64,000 nucleotides of DNA from Pithys albifrons albifrons. Lineage: Eukaryota > Chordata > Aves > Passeriformes > Thamnophilidae. The number at the start of each line of letters is the position of its first letter. The first letter of the stretch is position 1. Of this stretch, positions 38,101-50,700 are shown in pieces. The stretch is from assembly GCF_047495875.1 (NCBI RefSeq), contig NC_092459.1:9304965-9368964 (forward strand). The letters run 5' to 3'. The position numbers and the translations under genes are program-made. Under the pieces are notes generated by a model. It was not told the origin of the DNA. It searched no databases and was given only the letters and a program-made list of their open reading frames with translations.

Positions 38101-39711
38101 TGTGAGCTGCTGCTGTCTCTCATATTTAGAAACTGTCTGTGCTTTTAACTCACAGGCTGAAAGTTTAATACCTAGTATGGATCTTGTTCCTTAGGAACTC
38201 ATATTTCTTTCCAAAAGCAAGCAACTTGTTGTGAAACCTCTTTCCTTTTACTGCTCTATTCACACAGAAAATACATAAATGAGCAGTGTCCCCATCTGCA
38301 CTCTAATGTGCTCAGACCCTCACTGCAGATGCGCTATTAGAAGAACCTAATGCACTTGAGTCAGAACTCTCCTATCAGTACAAGGCAACAGACCGAGGGC
38401 AGTCAGATGGACATTCCCATCCTTGTATGTCACTCTGCAGGCTGAATAATCTTTTTCCAGTAACACAGAAAATGAACTGAAGCTTCTTAAATGGAAGTTC
38501 AGAATATTGTCCTTGAAATGGAAGTGGCATTTAACCACATGCTATTCTGTTTGCATACCATGGACCTTCATATCTGTATAGCCTAATGCATAGATCTTTT
38601 TTACATCAATTTCTTAAAGGTAATCACTTTACAATTATATTATTGCTTTAAAGGCTTTCTATGCCTTTTGGAGAACAGGCCTGCAGAGAGCTGAACTCTC
38701 TTCTCCCATGGGATTATGTTGAGCATAAGATGGAAGTTACCTAATTTATTAGCTTTGCACATGGCAGTTATGTTTCTTGAAAAGCATGTTGTGCTTTGCT
38801 AATCTAAATCCTGATCTGTAAATATAGCCTACACACTGTACTGACAGTTATGTTGTTTTCTTGGTAGGGACTAAATAAAATTCTTTTTGATGCTAGTATG
38901 CTGAATATCAGCTATTCAAGCAGTCCAAATGTAAAAAAAAAATTCCTTTATGTAACAGAGGTTTACAAAACTGTAAGAGAAGCTGCCCAAAATACAAACT
39001 GCAGTGGGAGTTAAGCCAAGTGTTGTCTCTGGAGTCTAAGCCAAGTGAGTGTTTATTTTTTCAGACCATAACCCTCTAAAATATATTTGCCTAAAGTTGA
39101 AGGACAAGAAGTAATGATTCTATAGCATTTCTCCACTTTGACAGGGGTGAGTCTCCTCATGTACTAGGATGCAGATGGGGCCACTAAGCTTATGTCTAAA
39201 CCTGTGGGTATCAGGTACCAGAACAAAATCAAATCCCATTTAAGCAGTCAGCCTGTTTATAGCTTATATCTTCCTTCCATCAACTAAGCTTTCTTGCTTC
39301 CAGATAGAGCACAGAAAGAACTTTGTCTCTTCTAATGCATTTGTAGGCAGACATTCACTCTTTCTTTTCTGAAGAAGTTCATATCCTGAAGTGATGTGCT
39401 CCGGATTTTGCTTCCCTATTGACACATATACAACTTCAGTATGAACCACTGGACACAAAAGATTAGAAACCCCCCAAATTACTCTCTTGAAATCATGTGT
39501 AAACTTCTGAAACAGCACAAAGATATGACCAAAGAAATTTTTTCGATGGCAAAATGAAAAAAAGTAATTTGCACAGAATTGTATAAATAAGACACAGTTA
39601 AAAGGGTGAATTTTCTTATTGTTTATTCTTATGATAAGAAAGGAACTGCTTCTTTAAATGGTAAGTACAGTGTTTGAGGCCACTGAGGTCAACTTGTATT
39701 TAGAAATATCT
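32166..39711. other. Long unique non-coding stretch
   Basis: About 7.5 kb, strongly AT-rich from 33.3 to 34.4 kb. Overlapping frames on both strands at 37722-38148 (up to 125 codons plus, 119 codons minus) sit in a locally GC-richer segment. They have no recognised domain, and their antiparallel overlap suggests a composition effect. No transposon signature was found. Confidence 0.6.
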
Positions 39712-39716
39712 TGAGG
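39712..39716. repeat. Target-site duplication TGAGG, left copy
   Basis: TGAGG immediately precedes the second LTR and is repeated exactly at 40344-40348. Confidence 0.92.
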
Positions 39717-40343
39717 TGTTATGGGTTCACCTAGGTGGGCCTAGATTTGGGCCCTGAAGTGTGGACCAGGCCGAAGCTGTCAGCTGACTTGAGCTGGGCT
39801 GAGCCAACAGCTGACCTCTTCTAGCCAGTAATTTTGTATTCCATACCACATTATGACATCATCTCCAGGGAAGGAGGAACCAGTGTGGGAGTGGTTAAGG
39901 CAGTGGCTTCTCAGCCCTCCTCTTGGGAGGACGCACGATGCTGTCCCAGGGGGGATGGAGAGGACCAGGCCCACCACTGGCTCACAGGGTATCTCAGGAA
40001 AGTAAAATGTGTTCTTCTGGGTCTCTTCTTTCTGCTTGAGTTTGTCTCCCTGGGGAATAAGCTTCTTCTTAAGTAATGTGTAGTTAAGACAGTAGAATTT
40101 GTGTGTTTGTTATGAAGTTGAGGTGGGGAACTTGTTGTTGGAGACTTGTGTGAGTGTATATTTGTACTCTCTTCTAATTGTCTCTTTCTTTCTGTGAAAA
40201 ATATATGTAGATTTAGTATAAATGCGGTTTGAAGTGTTTTTTTTCCTTTCCCCTCTCTTTTCCTCCCTTTGCCTGGTGTTAGGAGGGAGGCTTTTCTCTC
40301 TGTGCTTGGGGGGGTTGGCAGTTGCTTATCTCAAACCAAGACA
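39717..40343 (+). mobile_element. Solo LTR of the same retroviral family (627 bp)
   Basis: It starts TGTTATGGGTT like the first LTR and ends 'aaaccaagaca', a slightly mutated version of the other copy's terminus, inside an exact TGAGG duplication. Shared blocks with 16936-17549 include the paired CAGCTG boxes (39781-39786 and 39808-39813, same 27-base spacing), 'ttgtattccatacca', 'catcatctc', a TATA-like TATAAAT at 40217-40223 and a T/C-rich tract near 40236-40268. The 5' part differs: this copy has an extra GC-rich segment around 39740-39775. Internal retroviral sequence is absent. It is an independent insertion, because its target duplication differs from that of the first copy. Confidence 0.93.
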
Positions 40344-40348
40344 TGAGG
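40344..40348. repeat. Target-site duplication TGAGG, right copy
   Basis: Exact match to 39712-39716, directly after the LTR's final CA. Confidence 0.92.
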
Positions 40349-43033
40349 TTTTCTACTAGACTGGGAATATATTTCTTGGTTTTATGATTGATTTTCACAA
40401 TCTTAAGAGAGCTTTAATGTATTGAATGTTCTTGCAAGAGTTGTTACAACTTTTTGATGTAATTCTTGTTAGAGATGATTCAAAAAGCTTTCTAATATGC
40501 TTTGTAAATTGCAAATTATAAAAATGTTTTTAATTCCAGAGCAAAGGAGGAAAAGAAATTGGTTGAATGGAGATGAAATCATTGGTTGGTTAGGTGAAAC
40601 TGTAATAATTCCTTTCATTCTAAGGTGCAACAGTAGCAGGATTTGTAGTGAAAGGTGTCTTCCTATAGTGGCTTTTTTATCTCTTTTTGTTGTTATTTTT
40701 TGTTTTGTCTTATGAATGCTTCAAAATTGTATGTATTTGTGCAGAGAGGGATAGATAATGTGTCACAAGGGAAGGTGGCACTCAGGGGGCAATGAAAGCA
40801 CAATGATGAAGATGCTTTCCTGGGACCAATTTCTTTTTTTTTTTTTGCACAAATTTCAGCATACTCTTACTTTGAGCAAGACATTTCAGTCTATGCTCAT
40901 AAAAGTAGGTTTTGGTGCAAATGGTTGTTGCTTAAATCCAAAATACTGGTCTTCAAAATTGTGCTGCTAACTGCAGAGCCACATAGATTTTCTGGGTCCC
41001 TGTAAGTAATATCAGTAGATTCCCTCTCCTCTCAAAGCTGATATACACAGCTGAATATGGAAATAATCTTTGAGCCAAAGGGTGAGCAGAAGACTGCTTG
41101 TACAGTCTGATGGTTCCAGCCCCATTTGAAGATGTTGATTTTAGTTTCCATAGTCATGAGTTTAATATTTACAGGAACCTGAACAGCTTCAATAGCAAAC
41201 TGAGGAAGTTACTCTTTGTCACCAATTAGGTTTCATGGTCCAAAGGTATGAAGAGTCATGTGGGACATGAGAAAGAGATATCTGAAGTATTTTTGCAGAC
41301 CCAGCTGGTGTGGAAGTAATGTTCTTGTCATGAAAACTGAAGGAAACAGAAGAGGGAGAGTGTTCTGTCTTATCTGCAGATGGGACAAATTCATCTCTGA
41401 CAGTTCCAGTTTCACCTCCCAACTAAAAAAAAGATTAAGCTAGCCCAGGAACCTAGGTTTTGTGTGAATGACATTAGGTAAACCCTTTTTCCTCATTCTG
41501 GGAAACCATATGCTTTGTGAGTTGCACAATAAGATGCCCACGGTTTCTCACTGTGAGGTGTACATGGGCTTTTTAACAAGAACATCAATGGGTCTGATAA
41601 AAAGTTATGTCAAACCTTGTCTCTCTTGTATTCTGGCTTGTTATGCTATCGTGACAGTACAAGAAAGTCTTCCCACCCCCTGTGCAGGGAAGCAGCCTAC
41701 CTAAACCAGGGCTGGAGATTCCTACAGATGTCTGGGTAATCAAGAGTTTGGTGCTTCAATGACTAATGTATGCACTTAGATCCCTGGTTGTTCACCTGAC
41801 AAATGAGAGTAGTTACATTCCTCTAAGGGATGCTGTGACCTATGGGGACAAACATTTTAATGACTATGAGACACTCTCATATTAGGGCATTGTGAGCCTC
41901 ATGAGTATGTTTAGAACTGAAGTGTTAGTAAATCAGGACATTTGCTTTTATTATTTTGGAGGAAGATTAATATATTCTTAGAGTGGTTCTTATAACTTTT
42001 TTTTAAAATAAAATATGCATTAAAACATAGAAGAGATTTTCCTCTTGAGTTTGAAAGCAGAAAATATACTTTGAAACAGAAAGTCAAGGTAACATAGTTC
42101 AGAAGGTACAGCTGGACTACAGAGTTGATAAATAATGATTTGTTTTACTCCTAAATGTTTTTGAAGTGAGCTGTTTGAGGTTGAAAGATCTTACAAAGAC
42201 ATACCAAAACAAAAATTTCAGGTTTTTGTGTTTGCAAACTGATATTCTATAAAATTGCAATTAAGTGGGGTATTCACTAAATGTTTTCCTAGTTATGTTT
42301 AAACGAGAAGTTTTGGTTGACAAATATTGGGCCTTTAAAAACACACTGTCTCTAGTATAGGATTTTAAACCTTGACTAGTATTTGTTAAGAGGAAATAGT
42401 AAAAACAGAACAAAAAGGCGTATTTGGCATTGACTAAAGCTACTCAGTTGTCTTACACTTTTGAGAGATGTATGTGGAATTTCTGAGGACTAATCTTGAT
42501 TTCCATGAGAGGAAATATTTAAGGTTCAGTTTTATACAGAGGTAAGTATACAATACAAATCATCCTGTCAGTGTTACTTCTTTCATACTGTCCAGTAGCA
42601 TCACAGTCTAGGGTGTTTAAGCTATAATGGGCTATCTCCACAAAACTCTGTATCAATATCAATGCACACATTCGCCATTTCTCATTGCTCCTCTTCCAGC
42701 AAGGTCGCTGATGTCATGGTCCGTACTAAGTGCAGGAAGTTAAAGTGTGAAAATGGGATATTCTAAGCAGCTTGTAATGGCAGCCATAAAATTGCTCACT
42801 GAATAGTAAACTTCTTACAGGAATACTAACAAGGATGTCTTGATATCTCAGAGATATCAAAGGCAAAGGGACTGGAAGGAGCTCAGACAGTCCTACTTCT
42901 TTCCTCTGTCCTAGTGAGCTACACCCTAACATGTTTGACTCATTGAAAGACAAGGGCCCCCATTCTAGCCCAAGGGGTATCAAGAACATTTCATAATTTC
43001 CCCCTTTCTAGAAACAATTAACATATTTGGATC
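40349..43033. other. Unique non-coding sequence
   Basis: No recognised element or gene. Frames are short (90 codons or less). A poly-T run lies near 40832-40844. Confidence 0.6.
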
Positions 43034-43186
43034 TCAGAGTCATGGAATAGTTGGGGTTGGAAGGGACCTCTGGAGATCATCTAGTCCAGTTCACCTGCTA
43101 AAGCAGGTTCACCTAGAGCATGATTGTGTCCGGGTAGGTTTTGAATATCTCAAGAGAAGACTCCACAACCTCACTGAGCAGTCTTT
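43034..43186 (-). mobile_element. CR1 LINE, 3' end fragment, minus orientation
   Basis: The reverse complement of a CR1 3' end. 'gttggaagggacctctggag' and 'atcatctagtccagttcacc' are classic, followed by 'ttgaatatctcaagagaaga' and 'ctccacaacctcactgagca'. The octamer tail is nearly lost at the left edge ('cagagtcatggaatag'). Sequence to the right is no longer CR1 until the fragment at 43655. Confidence 0.93.
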
Positions 43187-43654
43187 CATCTCCTTTCCTC
43201 TTTATTTGACTTTCTCAATGTAATGTTTTCAGGATCTCTTCTCACTTTTGCTTTTTTTTCCCTGGATACTCCAATGCCTGAATAGTTTTTCCCTAGTATC
43301 CATTTCTGTTAATGGTTCCTCTGTTATTTCATTCAATTGCCTTGAATTACATCATATTTTTCTTTTACATTTTTCAGCTTAGTAAGATGATTTTGAAATT
43401 AAATCCTGCCTTCCAGAGAGACAGCCCTTCCTCTAAACTCAAAACTTCAATATCATGAAGCTTATGCAGTAAAATACCATGTGGTCCCGCATCTGGGACA
43501 GACACATGTCATATTCCTTTTGTTACCTTCCTCCATTTTGTCAATAAACAAATTATATCTCCTTGTCAAGGAGTGTTTTGAAGCCATTTGCATGTTGACC
43601 TTAGAGCTCTCTCACCCACACTCCAGTGCTTTTGTTCTCTTATGCAAATGTCAT
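43187..43654. other. Sequence between two CR1 pieces
   Basis: Not clearly CR1, though it lies where the middle of one CR1 would be expected if both flanking pieces came from a single minus-strand insertion. It could be decayed CR1 sequence or unrelated DNA. Confidence 0.4.
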
Positions 43655-43800
43655 GTCAGACAGTGTCAAAAGCTTTACTGAAGTCATGATATGTGACATC
43701 CTCTGCTCTTCTCCTATTCATGAGACCTCTTACCCTGTCATAGAAAGAAATTAGGTTGTTTTGACATGGTTTGCTCCAGACAATTTCATGTTAGCTTTTA
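43655..43800 (-). mobile_element. CR1-like reverse-transcriptase fragment
   Basis: On the minus strand 43760-43659 gives 34 codons without a stop, including 'NLISFYDRV' and 'DVTYHDFSKAFDTV'. The latter is reverse-transcriptase motif A of CR1-type LINEs, with both aspartates in place. A frameshift follows on its 5' side and a stop on its 3' side. It may belong to the same insertion as 43034-43186 after an internal deletion, or be an older separate copy. Confidence 0.8.
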
Positions 43801-46800
43801 GCAGGTCCATACAAATAGACTGTTTGATAACTCTGTAGAGACACCCAGGCTGCATGAATTAACTTTAATCAAGAAGAGCAGGAAAAAGAAGACTTCTCAC
43901 ACAGGCTGCCACATCCAGAAATAGTGTAACAAATAGGTGGTATTGTCTTGTGGTCCGAAACTTCACATCTCTTGTCACTCTGAGAAATAGATTTTGAAGG
44001 GCTATAGGAAGGATAAAAGCTGAGGTTGGCCCTGTGTTGTTATCTGCTTTAGCTCATGCCTTTGATCACCTGAGGTAAAAGTGATTTCTGGACTACTCTG
44101 AGGATAACTAGAAAATGTGTGGTTTTTTACTGCCTAAGAACTATGCATCTGTTCTAATTGAAACCATATTCTTATTTTTGTTTCTCTTCTTCTTCAGCTA
44201 TTTGTTCTAGATTCCTTGAGGGCAGGGTCTTAGTATGTATTTGACAATACCTTTTCCAGTGCATACTCAGTCCTGTAGCTAGATACTCCTTACCTTTTCC
44301 ACAAAGCACTGTCAGTATTAAGAACTCTAAATGTCTTTCAAAATCAAGAAAATAATCTACAGTTTGTGGGATTTATATACATATAATATATACTTATACG
44401 TAATCATACTTTGGGCTTGGTTTTGTTTTGTTTGGGTGTTTTTTTCAAGTTTTAACCTTTAAAACATAAGGCTTTCAACTTATTCATATTTCTTTATTTT
44501 CTAGTCAAGTGAATGCTGAAAGAAGTATTCTCAAGTCCTGGAAGATTCTGTTTCTGATTAAGACATGAGAGCTATTGATACTGGGTTGCAATGGTACAGT
44601 ACAAAAGAGCTTTGCTTTTACCTTGGACATTTATGCACACAAAACATCTAAAAATTAGATATTTTCAGTCATTAAGGAATGAAATATAAATTTTTAGTCA
44701 AGGTATACACACCAGATTTTGGATGGCCAACTCTCAAGCACAAACTGCTGGTTTTGGGATCCAGAGAACAGTTGAAAAAACATGAGGAAAACATTTATTT
44801 CCTGCATATTGCAATGGATATTTAGTGTCTTCCAAAATGTAAATGAGTATTTACAGCACCTACAGTCTGTTCAGAAGTCTATATCTTCTAGCTTATAAAC
44901 TGGGAATGATGCCCATTTATGATAATATAAACTGGAAACCTTCATTCCTGCTTTCATAGCTAAGTATATTTGACTTCTTTTTCTGATGTGAGGATGAGTG
45001 ATATAATGGACTTTATCAAAGAGAGTAACAAAAGAGAGAATAGGTCTTATGGTTCAAATATTCCATGGAGAAAAACATATCAATAAATTCAGAAAATGTG
45101 AGGGGTTTTGTCTGTGCATTGGAGAACTCTTCCCTTACTGTCAGCAAATTCAGTGGAGAACGGAGTAAATGCCCCTTAAAATCTCTCCTAAAAATGGGAT
45201 CTCAGTTTCTTACGCTTCCTAAGGTAAAGAAATACATATTCTAAGAGACTTATTATTTTAAGAATATTTTACCAAAACATGTTGTCTCCCTTTCCAATGA
45301 CATTAAATAACTTTTGCTGAGCCCCAGAGCTGCACTATCCAGCATACACAATGTCATCCCTTCCTAGAATCCCAAAGACCTCAGAAAGAAAGATTGCAAG
45401 ACTTTCTTGAGACTACAGTCTGTAAGGCTCGGAAAACTATCCTACCATCTTTTTTTACATATTCATCCACAGATTTCAGAGGAAGAACAATTCTTTTGCT
45501 TCCATTCCTAATAAAACCCCAAGCCAATGAAGACAAACCAAAACCCCTTACGTTATACTAAACATTCACTAATATTGAAATATTTTTCCCCTCCCTTCTG
45601 CATAAAAAAAGTCTTAGGCTTTCAACTGAACAGCATCAAGGCAATATTTGGAAATCTTTAAGTTCTCAACATTTTGTAGAAAAGGATAAAAATATCTTTA
45701 ATCGCATTATCCCTGTCCTTAAAAACTTGATCCTGAAAAATCCATGATGTGTCCTAAAATCCCAAACTGTTATGTCTATAAAGCTGTGCAATAAATTATC
45801 TTTAGCAGAGATGTGGCTATGCATTCCCTACACAGGAATTTAATGTGTCTTAATTAAACACACATGTTTGAGGAAAAAATCATGTCTCAAAACAAACATT
45901 GAAAGAGAAACATGAGGAGCTTTTAGTTTGTGGATAACTAGACTTGCATTTAGTTCAACAGAAAATAGATTAGTCTGATTTCTTTAGGCAGAGGTTTGCA
46001 AATATGCATTTTCTGAGTTATGTCAGTAAAGACAACCTCATCATTCTAAAAAAGAGGTCTGACAATACAGTACATTAGATCTTATGATCTTGACCTTGTA
46101 ATTTCAGAAACAACAAATGAGGGATGAGCCTAAACAGCAAAAACTACCAGAACTCCACGTTCTCTTTGGTCCTGCAGCAGATGCTGAACATTTACCTTTA
46201 GATGACTCCTGCTTAGACCTGGATTGTCAGGTTTAATGGATGGTGCATGATTGTGGTTTTTCAGGTATGCTTGAGGTGCATTACCTACAGGCCATTTTTG
46301 TGGATTCAGTTTGACTAATTTCCAACACCACACTGAATAGATTTTTTTTAATCAGTCTACCTTGCTGATTAAATGCAACCAAGCAAATTTCAGGTAGATA
46401 TAACAGTGATTGCTGGAGACAAAAGAACTAAACCTGTCATGAATTGCAGAGGCAGTTTCTTCAAACTTCAGAAAATTCAGGAAGTATGAAAGGTCATGAA
46501 GAGGTTCTGTACTCAGAAAAGAGAGTACCAGCTTGCACTGCAAAGCCAGGCAAACTGGGACACTTAGTCTTTTTATGCCCTTGAACTGGGACAGTGTGTT
46601 TCAACTAAGGATTTGTCATCAGTGGCTTTCTATTATATGACATCTATATTTAAGAAAGACTTTGGAATAGAGTTTTTGGTTTGTTTTATATTTGAAAAAA
46701 TAAGGAACAGCCAATCTGCATTAAAAATGTAGGAAACAAACAGATAAAATACTATAATGATACACTGATCACAAGCTTGTGAAACTTTAAAAGATGCAGG

Positions 46801-47229
46801 ATTTAAACTGCTCAATAACTTGCTTGTAAAACTCTATAACAATATTACAACCTTTGATAGTATATATTATTTTGTGTTCTTCTGTGAAGAAAGTCCTACA
46901 CTGTGTAATGCCAATGTGTGTAACAAACTTGAGATACACATAAATATTTAACAAACTGTAAAATTGTAATTAAAAAAGGAGAGGAGTGTACATACAAAGT
47001 TAGGGGAAGGTGGTTGAACACTGAAACTAGGCTACCTGAAAATGTTCTGTCATTAATCTACCGCTATAAATTATGTTTTTACATTTCTAAACCAAAGTAC
47101 ATTTTTGAGCTGTGAAGGATTATGCAGATGAAAAAGAATTTTTTTGTTTAATTTCCTCAGAAAATTGGAAGTTCTATTTATTATAAAAATAGTGGGTGGC
47201 TTAGGGCTACCTAGACCCAAAAGGCAATC
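43801..47229. other. Unique non-coding sequence
   Basis: No recognised features. Short TA-rich patches (for example near 44380-44400). All frames are below 70 codons. Confidence 0.6.
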
Positions 47230-47700
47230 TTTATTACTCAGGAAGGGAGAGGAACAGAACCAGAAATACATTGAAATCTGTTACAGATAGAAACAAACAA
47301 AATAAGGCTGGTGATGAAAGCAAAGTGGTGTCATACGAAAAACTAAGAGTTAGTCTGAGAAGTGAACATTGCATAGCACATGGAACAGGAAAGCTCTGCC
47401 AGGAGTTGCTGTCTGGGTGTGGGAGAATTGTGCCAGAATCCCAGGGACAGATGCTGGGGCAAGTGTAATTTTTCAGAAGTTGCTTTGAAAACGGTAACAC
47501 ATTCTCCTTCATGCACAGGAGGGCTAGAAAGGAATATTGTGAATCATCTTCAGCACACTTATGTTCATGATTCGTTGCAAGACCTGTCAAACTATGTTTT
47601 TTTACACAACTCGTGGGATAAATCGAGTGTAAAAACTGTTCCAGCAGAACTGCTTGAATTCCCCTGGGACAGGGGGTCTCAACCCTGGGGACAGACATAA
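47230..47700. other. Overlapping unassigned open frames
   Basis: A 154-codon minus-strand frame (47234-47698) and a 106-codon plus-strand frame (47380-47700) overlap almost entirely. The minus product is rich in Ser, Leu, Phe and Cys with a hydrophobic C-terminal end. The plus product has Cys/Trp but no recognised motif. At most one can be real and probably neither is; no splice or promoter context supports them. Confidence 0.15.
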
Positions 47701-50700
47701 GAAAGTAGTTTTCATGCTTGCAGACCTCCAGTTTGAGTGCTGAATATCAAACACTAACGGTGTTTTGAAATGAATTTAGAAGCACATTGATAAATGCCAT
47801 GTGGAAGGGAGGCTTGAGAAGAAAGAAAGGCTTTCTGTCTGGTTCTGGAGGAAACCAAGCCCTCTATTCCTAACAGCCCTCTCCATCCCACCAACTTAAA
47901 AACTCTCAGTCATTCCTTGAACTCCAGGAGACTGCTAGCAAAGAGGGTAAAAAGAATTCTCAGCTGACAGGATGCAAGCTGTGGAGCCCTGTGAAGCATT
48001 AAAATGTGAGCAAGGACCAAAGCTTTTTTCATTAGACCTTTTTTTGTCTCTTATAATAGAATCCTTCCCTTGGAAGAGTAGTGAGGTCTTGTTTCTGTGC
48101 CTTATCCCATGTGTTAGAAGTGATAAAGAAAATGAAACACATGAAAAATATTGAAAAATATTAAAAAATGCAGATCTTTCAGGCTTTTAGTTACAAAATA
48201 GGAATGAGAATTTTTTGTGGTGGGACTTCTTCCTATGTATTTGTAGGCCATCTGGCAAAATTATTTTCTTGAAGCATAATAAGTAAGATGAATCTACCTA
48301 TCTTGGGCTGAACACACCTGGTTGCAGTACCTCTGTGCCAAAAAAGGCCCTTCCTCTTGGCAGTTTCTCATACTAAAACAGTACAAAGTTTACATTGCTA
48401 CTATGTAACTACACTGCTTAAGAGAAAATATAGGCAGAAAATCTCTGGAAAGGTTGCATAAACTCCAGCTTTATGCCCTATTAAGTCTTCAGACACAGGT
48501 GCCATTTGTTTTTGTTTTTTTTTAAACCTAAAATGAACAGACATGGCCCAAATTCCTTCATCACTTCCTTCAGGATTAGGACTGACAGGATTCTTTATAA
48601 AACTGGATTTGTATTTTTATGAATCCTTTCACTCTTTTTAGTAAGAAGAACAGTTTCTGCAGTGAGCTCAAAGGTCCTTTAAGAGGAATAAAAAAAAAGA
48701 TGGGAGAAAGGTAATGAAACTATAGATATGATATACATCTATAAACCATTTTTCAACATTAAAGGAAGAGACATTCCTTTCAATAGGTTATTTATGATCC
48801 TGCTTTTTATACTCAAGGAAAGCAGATCTGTTTTTCTAAGCTGGTGTCTGGGGGAGGGGAATTAAGTTGCAGTTATTTATTTGTGTCTTTGCTATGGTGG
48901 GAAAGCACCTTTTGTACCAAGCGCAGGCGTTCCCTCTAGTCTCCAGATGAGTTCAAAGATAATTTGTTTTCTACAGAGCCAGAATTCATCAGGGAAGAGG
49001 AGGGAGAAGTGATTATAGCACTTACTGCAAAATAATTTATGCTCAATGTACATCTACCTATAGCTTAGGACTACAGCTAGAAATTGCAATTGAATTATAG
49101 GCAAAGAAATAGGCTAACTGTTCTCTTTGTCTGACAGACCCTGGGTAGAAAAGAGGACAGGAGGCTGTGGCAGCAGTACTCCTGGGGCATTTTCCCAGAG
49201 GTCCTGGAATAAATCTGTCTGAAAGCCTTCCTGGGACCATCAGCAGGCTGTGACTGTGAATGCCTGATATTGCCTTTCTTGTTTCAGCTTCTTTTCTCCA
49301 TGTTGTAGCTGCCTTTGCAACTCTGCCTGGAGAGGATGGGAAGGAAAAGTGCAACAGTGTTTTTATCCACTCCTTGGCTTTATGGATCGTGGAGCATCAA
49401 GTTATTGGCAGCTTTTCTCTGGATTGTAAAAGCATAAATACAGTTTCAGTAGAGGTGCTTTCTCAAGGTCAACCTTATCAAGGAGATCTGAGACTTTGGA
49501 AATGGCAAGCTGAGAGTAGTAACCAGCCAGAGCTGTGACTGTTTACAAGTGGAGGACAATATTTTTGCTTACAAGTGTGTCACAGGGTTTTACATAAAAG
49601 CTCATGGTTTGTGGTGGCCCTCTGAGAAAGAAACACTAAGAATCTACATGGTGATTGACTTCTGTATGATGAAAACTTTGTGCTCAAGGTGTGATGAAAT
49701 GTAACTGTGGGTGTGCATGAGACAGAGCTCTTGGCAGCAAACTGTGAACTGCCAGTGAGGGAATGACATTGCTTTTGCTTTGGGCAGTGGGTGGAACAAG
49801 AGGAAAATATGACATATCACTTATGCCTTTAATAATACTTAGGGGGCATCATTGCAGTTTTTAAAACTCCTTCCTGACCAAATGGGCAAACTCAGCCTAG
49901 GGCTGTAACTCCTGTTCTGAGCAGATTGACTCTGACAATGGCGGTGAGCCCACTGAGGCCACCAGTCCTCATGGATATGTTCCCTTATGTTGACCTGACT
50001 TCAACAGCTGGTATAGAAGAGAGGGCAACCTTGGCTTTTGGGAAGGGGTGTTGAATAATATCTGTGACTTTTTTTAATGTTTTATGACAGTGATTATACA
50101 CGGCACTGACACAATGCCTGTCTGGGATAGGGACAGTGTTTAAAAATGTCTTCCAACCCTTGCTTTTCAAGATTTGGTCACTAATACTAGATTAAGCAGT
50201 GGCAGGGAGTTTTTCCAACTTGCTTTTTCAACTTGGCACAGAAACACTGAGTTCTTAGAACTTATTGCCATCTTTACTCATTCCAGATCAGCTCATTTCT
50301 GCTTACAAATGCTGCTATTTAGCTTCCTGATGACTGTGTCTATTACTGCTGGTGAAATTGGCTTGTGGAACTGGTTGGCTGAAGGCAAAATGAATGAAGA
50401 AAAAGAAAATAAATTTTATTTATGTAAACTTTCCTTATTGATGATTATTTTTTGTAAGTCTGCTATGTTTACACTCATTTAGAAATATAGAATCAATGAG
50501 AGCCACCAATGGTTCAGTCTTTGAGAGCAGATTGGTTTCAGGACACAGCAAAATGCAGTCTCAGTCTGTGAAGCAGGCATTTATTTAGGCCCTGGGTTTT
50601 GTAGTGGTCTGCAGTTATACAATAAGTGCTTGATGGAATGAAGAATTTCTTCAAAGCATCATTTTCCCTGTTCAAAAGGCACCTCTCTGGCTAAAAATAA

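Noticed and set aside
16936..40343. The two LTRs as the ends of one 23-kb provirus
   Set aside because: Each has its own different 5-bp duplication on both sides, and the DNA between them shows no retroviral genes but contains several CR1 copies.
40895..40930. A mariner-like string ('ggttttggtgcaaatgg')
   Set aside because: The similarity to mariner termini is short and imperfect. No opposite terminal repeat or TA duplication was seen.
50100..50170. A CR1-like 'cttccaaccc' string
   Set aside because: No neighbouring CR1 blocks or octamer tail support it.
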